Shown piece by piece: positions 31,240-39,908 of a stretch of DNA of 62,757 bases (positions are counted from its first letter, which is position 1; each line of letters opens with the position of its first letter). The notes beneath the pieces are model-generated. The model was given only the letters and a program-made list of their open reading frames with translations. It was not told the DNA's origin and did no database searches. The stretch is taken from positions 1 through 62,757 of the forward strand of contig JALHNO010000025.1 in the NCBI GenBank assembly GCA_022843465.1, in the 5' to 3' direction. A program made the translations under genes and the position numbers. The DNA is from Pseudomonadota bacterium. Lineage in GTDB: Bacteria > Pseudomonadota > Gammaproteobacteria > Xanthomonadales > Ahniellaceae.

Positions 31240-32019
31240 ATGCATCTACTCTATCCATCTGACCCACTGAATGATCGACGCGTGGATGAAGCCTATGCCG
31301 AGGAGTTCGAGGCCGTTCGAGCACAGGGAACAGCGACGCATCTGTTCTCCTTCGAATCGTTCGAAGCGGGCAGCTTCCGCGCTGTTCCAGCCTTGTCCTC
31401 CGGCGAAATCGTGCTGTACCGGGGGTGGATGCTTCGCGTGCCGGAGTATGGTCGCCTGGTGCAGGCGATCGAGATGGCTGGGGCAACAGCGCTGGTGAGC
31501 GCTGCACACTATCGCCTGTGTCACCACCTGCCTGAGTGGTATCCGCTGGTTTCAAGCCTTACTGCTGAAACCGTCGTGCTCGACGAGGGCAGCGACTATG
31601 GCGCCGCGTTGAGTCCGCTCCAATGGGATGGCTACTTCATCAAGGACTTCGTCAAGTCGCTTAGTACCGGAACAGGCTCGCTGGTTTCGAGTCCGGACCA
31701 GGTCGAACAGGTTTTCGAACAGCTGCGCAAGTATCGCGGCGCCATCGAGGGCGGCGTCTGCGTGCGCCGCGCGCAACAGTTCGCGCCGGGGTCCGAGCGG
31801 CGCTACTTTGTTGTGCATGGAGTGGCGCACGCTGCTGACAAACGCATTCCGGCTGTGGTTCAGGAGTGCGCCGCTCGCATCGATAGCCCCTTCTTTTCGG
31901 TGGACACGGCGACGCTCTCTGGAGGACAGATCGTGGTAGTAGAGTTGGGTGACGGTCAGGTATCGGACCGCAAGGAGTGGCCTCCGGAAGTATTTGCGCA
32001 CATGATGGCGCGTGCTTGA
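31240..32019 (+). CDS. ATP-grasp domain protein (DUF4343/R2K-like), 259 aa
   Basis: The fold is suggested by WDGYFIKDFVKSLSTG (ATP-binding Lys), the VVHGVAH strand, and a C-terminal FFSVDTATLSGGQIVVVELG DGQVS, the metal/ATP site of ATP-grasp ligases. Such stand-alone proteins are found in phage and conflict loci and may ligate amino acids to a target. The start is ATG 31240. A decayed attC lies just upstream (31,170-31,240). Confidence 0.83.
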   Translation: MHLLYPSDPLNDRRVDEAYAEEFEAVRAQGTATHLFSFESFEAGSFRAVPALSSGEIVLYRGWMLRVPEYGRLVQAIEMAGATALVSAAHYRLCHHLPEWYPLVSSLTAETVVLDEGSDYGAALSPLQWDGYFIKDFVKSLSTGTGSLVSSPDQVEQVFEQLRKYRGAIEGGVCVRRAQQFAPGSERRYFVVHGVAHAADKRIPAVVQECAARIDSPFFSVDTATLSGGQIVVVELGDGQVSDRKEWPPEVFAHMMARA

Positions 32020-32088
32020 TGAAGATCCGATCCAACGGGTCGCTTGTCTGAACTCGATTAATGCAACCGCTGTTGACAGGCAGGAGCC

Positions 32089-32405
32089 CATCACGGCGTC
32101 AGCAGCGCCATTCCAGCCCCGAAGGGGTGATTCAACGCGCATTACGTGCGGCATTGAATGGCCCTTTCAGGGCTTCGAGACAAGCCGGCTGGGTTACCCA
32201 GGGCGTTGCCCTGGGCTGGATTGGGGTGCCCCTTCGGGGCGCGAGACGATGCTGCCGTAATTTCCCCGCGACGTTGGCGGGTGCGACAGCCATCACGGCG
32301 TCAGCAGCGGCATTCCAGCCCCGAAGGGGTGATTCCACGTGCATTACGTGTGGCATTGAATCGCCCTTTCAGGGCTTCGAGACAATCCCGCTGGGTTACC
32401 CAGGG
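32089..32405 (+). repeat. Tandem REP-containing repeat, two units of about 201 bp
   Basis: CCATCACGGCGTCAGCAGCG begins both units (32,089 and ~32,290). Each contains an AGCCCCGAAGGGGTGATTC hairpin and a GCATTACGTGYGGCATTGAA motif. Confidence 0.8.
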
Positions 32406-32462
32406 CAACACCCTGGGCATCAGCGCCCGCTACACACCAGCCCTGAAGGGGCGAATCAACCG

Positions 32463-32915
32463 ATGTCCCAATCGCTCGCGCGGCTGCATGTGCATCTCGT
32501 ATTCAGCACCAAACGCCGGGTGCCGTGGCTGCAGGAGGGCATTCGTAGTTCGATGCATGCGTATCTCGCATCGGTGCTCAAGGACATGGATTGCCCAGCG
32601 AGTCTGATCAATTCGGTAGAAGACCATGTTCATATCCTGTTCGCTCTTGGTCGCACCACGGCGCTCAGTGTCGCGGTTGAGCAATTGAAGAAGACTTCGT
32701 CAAAGTGGGTCAAGACTCAGGGGCTCGACTTTGCCGGGTTCGGTTGGCAAGCGGGTTACGGCGCGTTTTCGGTTTCCGAGTCGAACGTGGCGACGGTACG
32801 GCGCTACATCGCCGATCAACGCGCGCATCACCAGGCCAAGACGTTCGAGGACGAATTGCGGGCGTTGCTTGAGCGCCATGGTGTCGAATTCGATGAGCGT
32901 TACGTGTGGGATTGA
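32463..32915 (+). CDS. IS200/IS605-type (Y1, REP-associated-like) transposase, copy 2
   Basis: It encodes the same 150 residues as copy 1 with a few silent differences, and has the same EDHVHILF and RRYIADQRAHH motifs. The similarity continues on both sides over about 740 bp. With copy 1 it brackets a 2-kb block of three cargo genes in direct orientation. Confidence 0.92.
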   Translation: MSQSLARLHVHLVFSTKRRVPWLQEGIRSSMHAYLASVLKDMDCPASLINSVEDHVHILFALGRTTALSVAVEQLKKTSSKWVKTQGLDFAGFGWQAGYGAFSVSESNVATVRRYIADQRAHHQAKTFEDELRALLERHGVEFDERYVWD

Positions 32916-33247
32916 ATCGCCCCTTCAGGGCTCTGAGATCATTCGGCTCGTTTACCCAGGGCGTTGCCCTGGGCTGGAATGATCTGCCCCTTCGGGGCGC
33001 GAGCGTGTGGCGCCGTGGTTCTCTCAGCGGTCGTCGCCGATGGGGACGACTCTCGCAACTTTTCGGAATAGGTTGGAGCACAATCCACGCCGCGAAAGGG
33101 GCGAATCAATTCAGCCCAGGACAGCGCCGTGGGTGGGTACCGCCGCCCTCAACGAATCAGCCCCGAAGGGGCGATTCAATCCAGCCCAGGGCAACGCCCT
33201 GGGAGATATCATCGGCCTCTGCACTTGAGCCCTGAAGGGGCGGATCA
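32916..33247 (+). repeat. REP-like hairpin cluster downstream of transposase 2
   Basis: Near-identical to 30,024-30,299. The two diverge after GCAACGCCCTGG. Confidence 0.87.
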
Positions 33248-33328
33248 ACCGATGTCCCAATCGCGCACGCGTCTTCGTTCAACGCCTTCGCCGACTGCCG
33301 GCGACGGCTGGAAGCGTGGGCGGACGTC

Positions 33329-33871
33329 ATGAGTGTCGTTGCGGCACAGTGCAACGCCAGTCCGCTGGGTGACCGCATCATGAAGGTCAATCATGCGGGA
33401 GAGCATGGCGCCGTCTGCATCTACTCGGGTCAACTCGTGTTCGCGAGGTTCTGGGATGCGCGCCTTGCCGGCCAGCTGCGGGAGTTTCGAGTGCACGAGC
33501 GCAGGCACCGCGCGCTGTTTGCAGCCGAGCTTTCGCGGCGCGCTCATCCGCGCTGTCGCAGCTACTGGCTGTGTGGCGCGGGTGGCTTCGTTCTTGGCTT
33601 CATCACAGGGATGCTGGGCACTTCGGCGATTGCTGCCACTACCGTGGCCGTTGAGTCCGTTGTGTTGCGGCACCTGGAGGAACAGATGGAACGCCTCGCC
33701 ACGACGGATCCCGATGCAGCCGACGTAGTAACCGCCATCGTCGCCGACGAGCGCGATCACCATGATCGCGCGCGGCTTGCGGTTTCTGCCGGGGCATTCT
33801 GGCCCAAGCTGCTCACGCCCATCGTTTCGGCTTCCACCGAGGCGGTGATCTGGCTGGGAATGCGATTATGA
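33329..33871 (+). CDS. Coq7-like diiron (demethoxyubiquinone hydroxylase family) protein, 180 aa
   Basis: MKVNHAGEHGAVCIYSGQ carries the first iron-ligand Glu (E25). HERRH gives ExxH at 57-60, a mid-protein Glu lies in VESVVLRHLEEQ, and ADERDHHDRA gives the second ExxH. This is the Coq7 pattern. The residues after ExxH include a hydrophobic hairpin suited to membrane attachment. The family hydroxylates ubiquinone precursors. A copy in a cassette-like setting, without other ubiquinone genes, is unusual. Confidence 0.88.
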   Translation: MSVVAAQCNASPLGDRIMKVNHAGEHGAVCIYSGQLVFARFWDARLAGQLREFRVHERRHRALFAAELSRRAHPRCRSYWLCGAGGFVLGFITGMLGTSAIAATTVAVESVVLRHLEEQMERLATTDPDAADVVTAIVADERDHHDRARLAVSAGAFWPKLLTPIVSASTEAVIWLGMRL

Positions 33872-33873
33872 TG

Positions 33874-33960
33874 CCCACCGAAGCGTTCAAGTCGACTATC
33901 GGTGAGCCTTTGCGTACAGCCCAGCTGCTGCCGTCTGGCGGCGGCATGACGAAAGATCGG
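33874..33960 (+). repeat. Degenerate attC
   Basis: CGAAGCGTTCAAGTCGACTA at the left and CTGCCGTCTGGCGGCGGCAT at the right. Confidence 0.65.
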
Positions 33961-33968
33961 GTATCCGT

Positions 33969-34400
33969 ATGAAGCAAGTTGTGAGCGTCAAGCTGTCGGA
34001 ATTGCAGGATGCGTTTCTCTTCGTCTGTGCAGGGGAGGCATCCGAGTCCGCTGCGTACATTTCCAGAGAAACTGGAAAGATTCATTGGTGTGGAGATGCC
34101 GTGGAGGGCCTGGAGGAGATTCCAGACGATCTGGACGATGAATCGGCCTACATCGCGGTGCCGCACAAGCGCGATCTGGATCTGGGTCAACGTCTGATAT
34201 TCCGGTTCATGCGCGAACGCGCGCCGGCGCTCTATCCGAGCGTGCAGGAGATTTTCGGAAGGCAGGGCGCCTACCGAAGATTCAAGGACTTCCTGGACCG
34301 TCACAACCTGCTGGATCAGTGGTATGAGTTCGAGGAGAAACAGACGATCGCTGCGCTCACGGAGTGGTGCTCGGACAACGGAATTGCTGTCGATGGCTGA
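33969..34400 (+). CDS. UPF0158 family protein, 143 aa
   Basis: LQDAFLFVCAGEASESAAYI, then DDESAYIAVPHKRDLDLGQR and the C-terminal WYEFEEKQTIAALTEWCSDN fit UPF0158. The function is unknown; it is common in accessory loci. Confidence 0.88.
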   Translation: MKQVVSVKLSELQDAFLFVCAGEASESAAYISRETGKIHWCGDAVEGLEEIPDDLDDESAYIAVPHKRDLDLGQRLIFRFMRERAPALYPSVQEIFGRQGAYRRFKDFLDRHNLLDQWYEFEEKQTIAALTEWCSDNGIAVDG

Positions 34401-34727
34401 TGATGCGCTTGAGTCCTCCGTCGAGACGAGCGCGCTCGAATTTTCCATGGTTGGCCAGCGTGGCCTCGAGCCGACGTTGCGGCCCGTGAACGTGATTCTC
34501 GGTATAGCTCTGGTACGTGGACACCCATCAGGGCCCGCGCAGAAGCAGGTGAGCACGCCCCTTCGGGGCGCGAGCGCTGGGCGCCGTGGCTCTCTCAGCG
34601 GTCGTCACCGATGGGGGCGACTCTTGCAACGGCTGACCGGCGATTGATCAGGGCGGATCGAGAAAACAGTAGTCCGGGATTCTGATATTTTCCCGACGTC
34701 GATCGGGAGATGCGGTGTCAGGTTTTG
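34401..34727. other. Intergenic stretch with a partial REP copy
   Basis: About 34,556-34,645 matches the part of the REP clusters with GCCCCTTCGGGGCGCGAGCG and TCTCTCAGCGGTCGTCACCG. No gene is supported. Confidence 0.7.
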
Positions 34728-35009
34728 ATGAGTTCAATATCCTCCAACAAGCACGCAGATGGCACCACCTGTCCAGAGGGCACCCAAGCCTTGCCGCGCG
34801 GCTTCCAATCTTGCTGCGACGCATTTCATGCGCACACTGCCGCCTGCTACTTCGATATTCGCTATGAGTGGTGGCCCAGGTCCCGAAGTTGGTTTATCGT
34901 CATCGCACCAAGCGCAGGCGGCGGCGGTATCAGCATCCGCTTTTGCCCGCATTGCGGCAACAGGCTCACTGCCATGGCGCCTCGTGCACGGAACGCAACC
35001 CATGCCTGA
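34728..35009 (+). CDS. Small zinc-ribbon-like conserved hypothetical protein, 93 aa
   Basis: GTTCPEGTQALPRGFQSCCD, then CYFDIRYEWWPRSRSWFIVI and AGGGGISIRFCPHCGNRL. The final CPHCG with earlier Cys suggests a zinc ribbon. I recall the pattern from uncharacterised proteins. ATG 34728 gives the compact form. Confidence 0.75.
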   Translation: MSSISSNKHADGTTCPEGTQALPRGFQSCCDAFHAHTAACYFDIRYEWWPRSRSWFIVIAPSAGGGGISIRFCPHCGNRLTAMAPRARNATHA

Positions 35010-35108
35010 GCGTAATTTCATGATGACCACCTGGCAGGTTCTTCCATCAAGCCAGTCTCTACCCACCGGCAGCGAATAAACGCGGCGCTACACGCCGAAG
35101 GAGTAAGC

Positions 35109-35330
35109 ATGGAGATCCTCGCGATGATCGGGGTTGTTGTCTTGATTGTTGGTGGACTCGGCGCCTTGATCGCCGCCTTCACCACGAGCATCTGGTGGGG
35201 GCTCGGCTGCCTATTGATCTCGCCCGTATACCTTCTGTTTCTGGTCCTGCACTGGAAGGAAGCAAAAAACTCTTTCTTTCTGCAACTGGCTGGGATCGGC
35301 ATCATCCTCCTGGCCGGCAGCCTGCAATGA
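35109..35330 (+). CDS. Small membrane protein, 73 aa
   Basis: Three hydrophobic segments (residues ~4-25, 29-46 and 56-70) with the pattern IWWGLGCLLISPVYLLFLVL-HWKEAK, as in small YIP-like hypothetical proteins. GGAG precedes the ATG. Confidence 0.75.
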   Translation: MEILAMIGVVVLIVGGLGALIAAFTTSIWWGLGCLLISPVYLLFLVLHWKEAKNSFFLQLAGIGIILLAGSLQ

Positions 35331-35437
35331 CTTTCGGGTGCGGCCGCGTCGGCTGTGCCCGTGCTAGTCGCTGCCCTCAGCCCTCAGCCTTTATGCTGCC
35401 CTGGATCTGACCCAGCATTCGCAGGGAGGAATACGCA

Positions 35438-35548
35438 ATGAGCTTGAACCAGGTGTTGCCAGCGACCGCGGGGCGAACGGCGGTCGATGCCCCTGTGTCC
35501 CTGGATAGCAGCGGGACAGCAAGGCGCAGGATCGCCTGCACGCAATGA
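35438..35548 (+). CDS. Possible 36-residue ORF with a good ribosome binding site
   Basis: GGGAGGAA lies 7 nt before ATG 35438; the frame (MSLNQVLPATAGRTAVDAPV) ends in TGA overlapping ATG 35545 of the next gene. It may only be an attC remnant that provides translational coupling. Confidence 0.3.
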   Translation: MSLNQVLPATAGRTAVDAPVSLDSSGTARRRIACTQ

Positions 35549-35991
35549 CTTACCTTGCCGCCATCGCACTGGTAGTTCTCGGGATTTACGCCGTGGGGCG
35601 CGTTGTTTTTCGCAGGACGTTGCGGGCCATCGAGGCGCATCCCGATTACAAGGCGCGAAAGGCGCTGGTTGACGACAGCTATGCGGCCGAGGAGTCCGTC
35701 ATCGAAGAGGCCGACTGGTTTGGAACTACCGGACTTTCCGATGACGATGAGCGCGAGCTGCCGAAATATCTGCGCCGGGAATTCGGCGAACTGCTGATTG
35801 AAGAGGGTTCGCTGAAAGCCAGTGATCTCAAGTACATCGGCGCGTTCGAGGAACCCGACGGCACCATCCACTACTGGAGTGTGCCAACCAGTGATGGTGT
35901 GCCGACCTACGCCTATATCGAGCTGGCGCGCTCCCAGATCTGCACGGGCTGGGGCAATCGCGAGCCGCCGGGCCACAATGTTCCGGAGTGA
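35545..35991 (+). CDS. Hypothetical membrane-anchored protein, 148 aa
   Basis: One N-terminal transmembrane segment (residues ~3-20, LAAIALVVLGIYAVGRVVF) and an acidic soluble domain with DDERELPKYLRREFGELLIE and HYWSVPTSDGVPTYAYIELA. No family is recognised. Confidence 0.72.
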   Translation: MTYLAAIALVVLGIYAVGRVVFRRTLRAIEAHPDYKARKALVDDSYAAEESVIEEADWFGTTGLSDDDERELPKYLRREFGELLIEEGSLKASDLKYIGAFEEPDGTIHYWSVPTSDGVPTYAYIELARSQICTGWGNREPPGHNVPE

Positions 35992-36098
35992 AATCCCGCC
36001 CAATGATCCAGCGTGCAAGCCAAAGGCGGGAGTGTCTCAACGCGACATCAAGATGCCATGAAGCAGCTTGACCTGCATCTCAACCAAAGGAGAGTTCT

Positions 36099-36500
36099 GT
36101 GCGCCCCATTTTTCTGTTTTGCCTGGCCCTGCTTGTTGGCTGCAACGACACCCAGAGTGGATCGAATTCGATACCCGCAATCGCTGCCGGCCAAGGCGAG
36201 TCAACGGCGGCAGCGCATCGCGACGAGTGGCTGCATGGCACCTGGGAGCTGACTTACGATCCGGACAAGAGCCCTACCGACTGGTTGATTTTCGCCGCCG
36301 ACAGCTCGGTCGAGGTCGAGACTGAGGACGGCCGCGTGATCAGCGGCAGGTATGTGCTGGACGGATCCTCGTTGACATTGACGATGAGCCTGAGCTTCAG
36401 GGACATTTCCATTCCGCTCCAGGTCTCGTCCGATCGTTCCCAGATCTCCAACGAGAGCGGCGCCTACTACACCAAGCTGGTAGAGCGCCCCGCTGGATGA
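36099..36500 (+). CDS. Hypothetical lipoprotein, 133 aa
   Basis: A lipobox is visible (LALLVGC, residues ~9-15). The mature domain has HGTWELTYDP, VETEDGRVISGRYVLDGSSL and a C-terminal YYTKLVE, a small beta-barrel pattern like lipocalin-type or DUF domains that test matrix composition. An AGGAG-like site precedes the GTG start. Confidence 0.75.
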   Translation: MRPIFLFCLALLVGCNDTQSGSNSIPAIAAGQGESTAAAHRDEWLHGTWELTYDPDKSPTDWLIFAADSSVEVETEDGRVISGRYVLDGSSLTLTMSLSFRDISIPLQVSSDRSQISNESGAYYTKLVERPAG

Positions 36501-36585
36501 GCCGAGTCATTCCCTCAAGTGGACCGCGGGCGTGCTGCGGTTCAACCTGTCTGCGGCGGCGGACCAACGTGGCGATGGATCGCCC

Positions 36586-36984
36586 ATGAACTCGAGCCGC
36601 GGCGTCGAAGATCTTGATCGCCTGCTTGATCAGGCCTGCCGTGATATCAATGTGGCGGCGGTAAGTGCAGGTAGCCTTGGAGGCGGTGGCGAACAGCGGT
36701 TCAAGCGCATTCTGGCTGATGCCCTGGTTCGTGCATGGGACGCCCGGGAAATCCTTCATGCCCTTCGGCCCGGATTGAAGACTGAACTCTCTCGTGAGGC
36801 CGATGCGGATCCAGTATCCTGCAGCGAATACTTCCAGGCTTCTGCGCGGGCTCACCGGCTTCACGCGGAGGGACAACATGCTCAAGCCATTGCGGTTCTC
36901 GACCAGTTTGCATCTTCGACCACGTCAGCATGCTTCGCGCAGCAGGCACGCGACGAGATTGCCAGGTACAGCGGGGACAATTGA
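36586..36984 (+). CDS. Hypothetical protein, 132 aa
   Basis: Helical, with VEDLDRLLDQACRDINVAAV and HRLHAEGQHAQAIAVLDQFA, the latter TPR-like. ATG 36586 follows a decayed attC (GCGGTTCAACCTGTCTGCGG). Confidence 0.65.
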   Translation: MNSSRGVEDLDRLLDQACRDINVAAVSAGSLGGGGEQRFKRILADALVRAWDAREILHALRPGLKTELSREADADPVSCSEYFQASARAHRLHAEGQHAQAIAVLDQFASSTTSACFAQQARDEIARYSGDN

Positions 36985-36994
36985 GGGCGCAGTT

Positions 36995-37195
36995 GGGGTC
37001 ACGTCTTGCCTTTTGCCAAGTCCGCAATCGCCACGATCCGTTGAAGTGCTCCAGGTATCGATGGCCCGGGGTCAGCGTGAGCGCCAGTACGTGATCGGCC
37101 GCTTTGAGGTTCCCTTGTAGCTTGAAGCGAATACCGCCGCGACCCAGTTTGCTCTATCCGCAACCGGCATGGGCAAAAAGGCAAGACGCGACCCC
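36995..37195 (+). mobile_element. MITE-like repeat, copy 3 (complete, 201 bp)
   Basis: Left GGGGTCACGTCTTGCCTTTT; right, on the complement, GGGGTCGCGTCTTGCCTTTT. The inner 150 bp match copies 1 and 2 (for example CGCAATCGCCACGATCCGTT). Confidence 0.9.
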
Positions 37196-37359
37196 TTCTC
37201 CCGGTGGTCGACGACATGCGACGCACGCGGAACCTACGACTGTGGAACGAAAAGGCTGTCTGGCGGGCAGATGCGCTCCGGTGAATCCGGTCTGCCCAGA
37301 TGGGCCCGCAGCTGACGGTGATAGAGTATCGGTGCTTTCCACGGATAGGGACGGCATCA

Positions 37360-38037
37360 ATGCGCAAGTTCAAGCGTGCAGCAGGCTTGGCCCTGGCTTC
37401 ATTCGCCCTGCTCTCATGCGCGACCACAGGCCGAGCCCCGAGCTTCGACCCTGGAAGGGCCAAGGTGTCGATACTTGTTGCGCGGTCATCGCCGGGAGGC
37501 GATTACCCGGTGCCAGAGGAGTGCCTTGGGGAAACTGTATTCTGCTTCCGGTTTCCCATCTGGTTCACCGCGACCACAATCGAACGGGTCTTTGGTGATC
37601 AGCCGAGCGCCAAATCGTTTCGCGCCGTCCTCTATACGCACTACGATCAGCCTGCAGCCGATTCCGTGGCCAATCCCCGGCTGATGTTGTTCCTGCGCAG
37701 CAATGGCCATAGCTTTGCGATCGAGCACATGTACGAATCGGCGTTCCTGCGAAAGGATGGCAGCTACGTGGTGCCCTTGATTTCCTCGTCTCCGATCTCC
37801 TGGCTTCCCTGTGAAATGCACGGGCTGAGAGAGCGCATCCAGCGCAGCGATTTTGTGGAGGATATTTCGTTGCCCGCGCACAACCTGGATGGCGAGGATA
37901 TTGATGGTGTCTTCGAGATCGAAGACGGGGCTGCCGTGCCCTTGTACGGCATCGCCGTAGACAGGATACGCACTGGCCTCGGCCGGAATCACAGGAAGCT
38001 TTCCGACTTCGAATGCTCGACAGAAGCAGATGACTGA
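37360..38037 (+). CDS. Hypothetical lipoprotein, 225 aa
   Basis: A lipobox (FALLSC, Cys at ~20) follows a basic, hydrophobic N-terminus. The body has no recognised family but contains AVLYTHYDQPAADSVANPRL and SWLPCEMHGLRERIQRSDFV. ATG 37360 is chosen over the upstream attC-free extension because it fits the signal peptide. Confidence 0.75.
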   Translation: MRKFKRAAGLALASFALLSCATTGRAPSFDPGRAKVSILVARSSPGGDYPVPEECLGETVFCFRFPIWFTATTIERVFGDQPSAKSFRAVLYTHYDQPAADSVANPRLMLFLRSNGHSFAIEHMYESAFLRKDGSYVVPLISSSPISWLPCEMHGLRERIQRSDFVEDISLPAHNLDGEDIDGVFEIEDGAAVPLYGIAVDRIRTGLGRNHRKLSDFECSTEADD

Positions 38038-38138
38038 CCCGGGACTGCCCAGCCCCGATGCGTGCGGCTCTGTGCTCTGCCGCTGCCTGCACATGAACCC
38101 ACGCAGCCGATTTTCCCCCTCAACAAGTGAAGACAAGA

Positions 38139-38408
38139 ATGGATGACGAATATCAACTGGAGAGATCCCCTCGCAGTCAGTCGATCACGGATGGTGGACA
38201 TGTGCTTGCTGTCGAGATCTACCGCGGTGAAGACTCGGACTGGATACTGGAGGTCGTAGACGAGTTCGGCAATTCGACTGTCTGGGACGATCAGTTTGCT
38301 ACCGATCAGGCGGCATGGGATGAACTGCAACGCACCCTCCTTGAGGAGGGTGTCGAAGTGATGGTCGGCATGCCGAGTGACGAGGCCCCCGGCGACAGCG
38401 CCGGCTGA
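38139..38408 (+). CDS. Hypothetical acidic protein, 89 aa
   Basis: ITDGGHVLAVEIYRGEDSDW, then ILEVVDEFGNSTVWDDQFAT. The pattern is that of short cytoplasmic proteins of unknown function found next to toxin loci. The ATG is chosen over GTG 38127. Confidence 0.7.
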   Translation: MDDEYQLERSPRSQSITDGGHVLAVEIYRGEDSDWILEVVDEFGNSTVWDDQFATDQAAWDELQRTLLEEGVEVMVGMPSDEAPGDSAG

Positions 38409-38446
38409 CCGAATATCGAACCGCCGCTGTCGGCGCGGCGGGCATC

Positions 38447-38623
38447 ATGCACTCGGAGACCATTACCGTGACCCCCATTGCGCGCTTCTTTCCAAGCGAT
38501 CGCTGGGCGCTGGCGGTTCTCGTCTGCCCAGTGCTGGATCTTGCATCGAGGCTGAATTCCCCCGTGGAAGAATGGGATGAACCCGGTCTCGGGCCGACTC
38601 GCGGTACCCATATTCACACTTAA
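38447..38623 (+). CDS. Possible small protein, 58 aa
   Basis: ATG 38447 follows a decayed attC-like stretch. The frame has one hydrophobic patch (WALAVLVCPVLDLA). Only its position supports it. Confidence 0.3.
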   Translation: MHSETITVTPIARFFPSDRWALAVLVCPVLDLASRLNSPVEEWDEPGLGPTRGTHIHT

Positions 38624-38662
38624 TCGGGGCGGCCGGTAGCGTTCGTCGAGTGCGTGTGGCGC

Positions 38663-38887
38663 ATGGACCTGGGCACCACGGTCTACGTCGACGCTTCAGA
38701 CTTCTCCAGCTACGGACCCGAAGCGCTGCTCGGCGAGCTACTATCCGCCTGCAACCTTGAACGCGACGTGGTCACCTGGATACAAGACGCCAGCCTGAGA
38801 GAAGGCGCGGCGAAGCGGGCAGCCTGGGCAAGGGCACACTGGAGCGCCAGGGCAATGGGCACACAGACACCCGAATCGTCAGCTTGA
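38663..38887 (+). CDS. Possible small hypothetical protein, 74 aa
   Basis: MDLGTTVYVDASDFSSYGPE, then RAAWARAHWSARA. It has protein-like character but no family. Confidence 0.4.
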   Translation: MDLGTTVYVDASDFSSYGPEALLGELLSACNLERDVVTWIQDASLREGAAKRAAWARAHWSARAMGTQTPESSA

Positions 38888-38983
38888 TCGTAGGGGACAT
38901 CCATGGAACCAGGATCTACTCGAAACCAACGGCCGCGCCAATGCCTGGCCCAAACAGGCCCGGCTGGCGGGCAAGGGAGTCAC

Positions 38984-39826
38984 ATGAGCCTGGTCTTCAG
39001 GGCAAGGCGCGTCGCTGCGCTGGTACCACTGCTGCTCAGCTTTCCACTGCTTGCTGATGGCGTCGCCAAGGATGCGTCGTCTCCCATCGAATTCGACAAC
39101 ACCATATCGCAATGCGAGAACAGGTGGTTCGTCGCTGCTACGGAGGGTGGCAAGGACCTGCTTGGCTACGTGTACATCGACCCTGCTGCCGGCTTCACTT
39201 TCGAGCACTACGGACATCTGGATCAATCCGGCGGAGCCTTGCGTGCGGTCAGGGCCGAGTTCAATGACGAAGCTCGAGTGATACACAGGATTGACTTCGA
39301 TTTTCAGGCTGCCTGCCTATCCGAGGCGATGGTATCAGCGCTTGGTTTGCCGACTGCGCCCGAATCGATGGCGTTCTACAAGGACCAGCGGCCTGCCGGT
39401 GAACACCATGCGAGCTGGGCGTACCACTACAATCATATTGGTGCAAACGAGGCCGCGCTTGAGCACATATCAAGGGCAGCCGAACTCGGGTACACATCGC
39501 GGGAGATGACGTTCGAGCACGCCTTCGCGCTGAACGCACTGGGGCGGTTTGAAGAAACGACCGCGCTGCTCTCCCCGATTGTGGAGGATGCCGCCTGCCC
39601 GGAAGACGTGATCGCCGAACTGGCTTATGCCTACCTCTTGAAGGGCGACCTTGAGGAAGCGATTGCGCTCTACAAGAGGGCACTTGGAGTTGCAGGCGAA
39701 GCTCCGTCGCAGCGGCGATGGGAGTTTGCGCGAAACATTGCGGCGGCATACGACCGGTTGGGTAATGCCTCAGACCGCGACATCTGGCTCGACGCGTCGG
39801 AGAAGTACAAGCCGGGTACGGAGTAG
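38984..39826 (+). CDS. Exported TPR protein, 280 aa
   Basis: A signal peptide (VAALVPLLLSFPLLADG, residues ~9-26) and a TonB_C-like middle (GYVYIDPAAGFTFEHYGHLD) precede TPR repeats (~140-260: HYNHIGANEAALEHISRAAE, AYLLKGDLEEAIALYKRALG). It probably works in the periplasm. The partner is unknown. Confidence 0.8.
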   Translation: MSLVFRARRVAALVPLLLSFPLLADGVAKDASSPIEFDNTISQCENRWFVAATEGGKDLLGYVYIDPAAGFTFEHYGHLDQSGGALRAVRAEFNDEARVIHRIDFDFQAACLSEAMVSALGLPTAPESMAFYKDQRPAGEHHASWAYHYNHIGANEAALEHISRAAELGYTSREMTFEHAFALNALGRFEETTALLSPIVEDAACPEDVIAELAYAYLLKGDLEEAIALYKRALGVAGEAPSQRRWEFARNIAAAYDRLGNASDRDIWLDASEKYKPGTE

Positions 39827-39835
39827 GGGGCCAAT

Positions 39836-39902
39836 CAGGTGTTCAAGTCGACCGTTCAACCAAGCACTGTAGGGCTAAGGCGGCCAAGCGCGGCGGTCGT
39901 CG
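39836..39902 (+). repeat. attC remnant
   Basis: AGGTGTTCAAGTCGACCGTT at the left and AGGCGGCCAAGCGCGGCGGT at the right. Confidence 0.55.
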
Positions 39903-39908
39903 AGTAAT

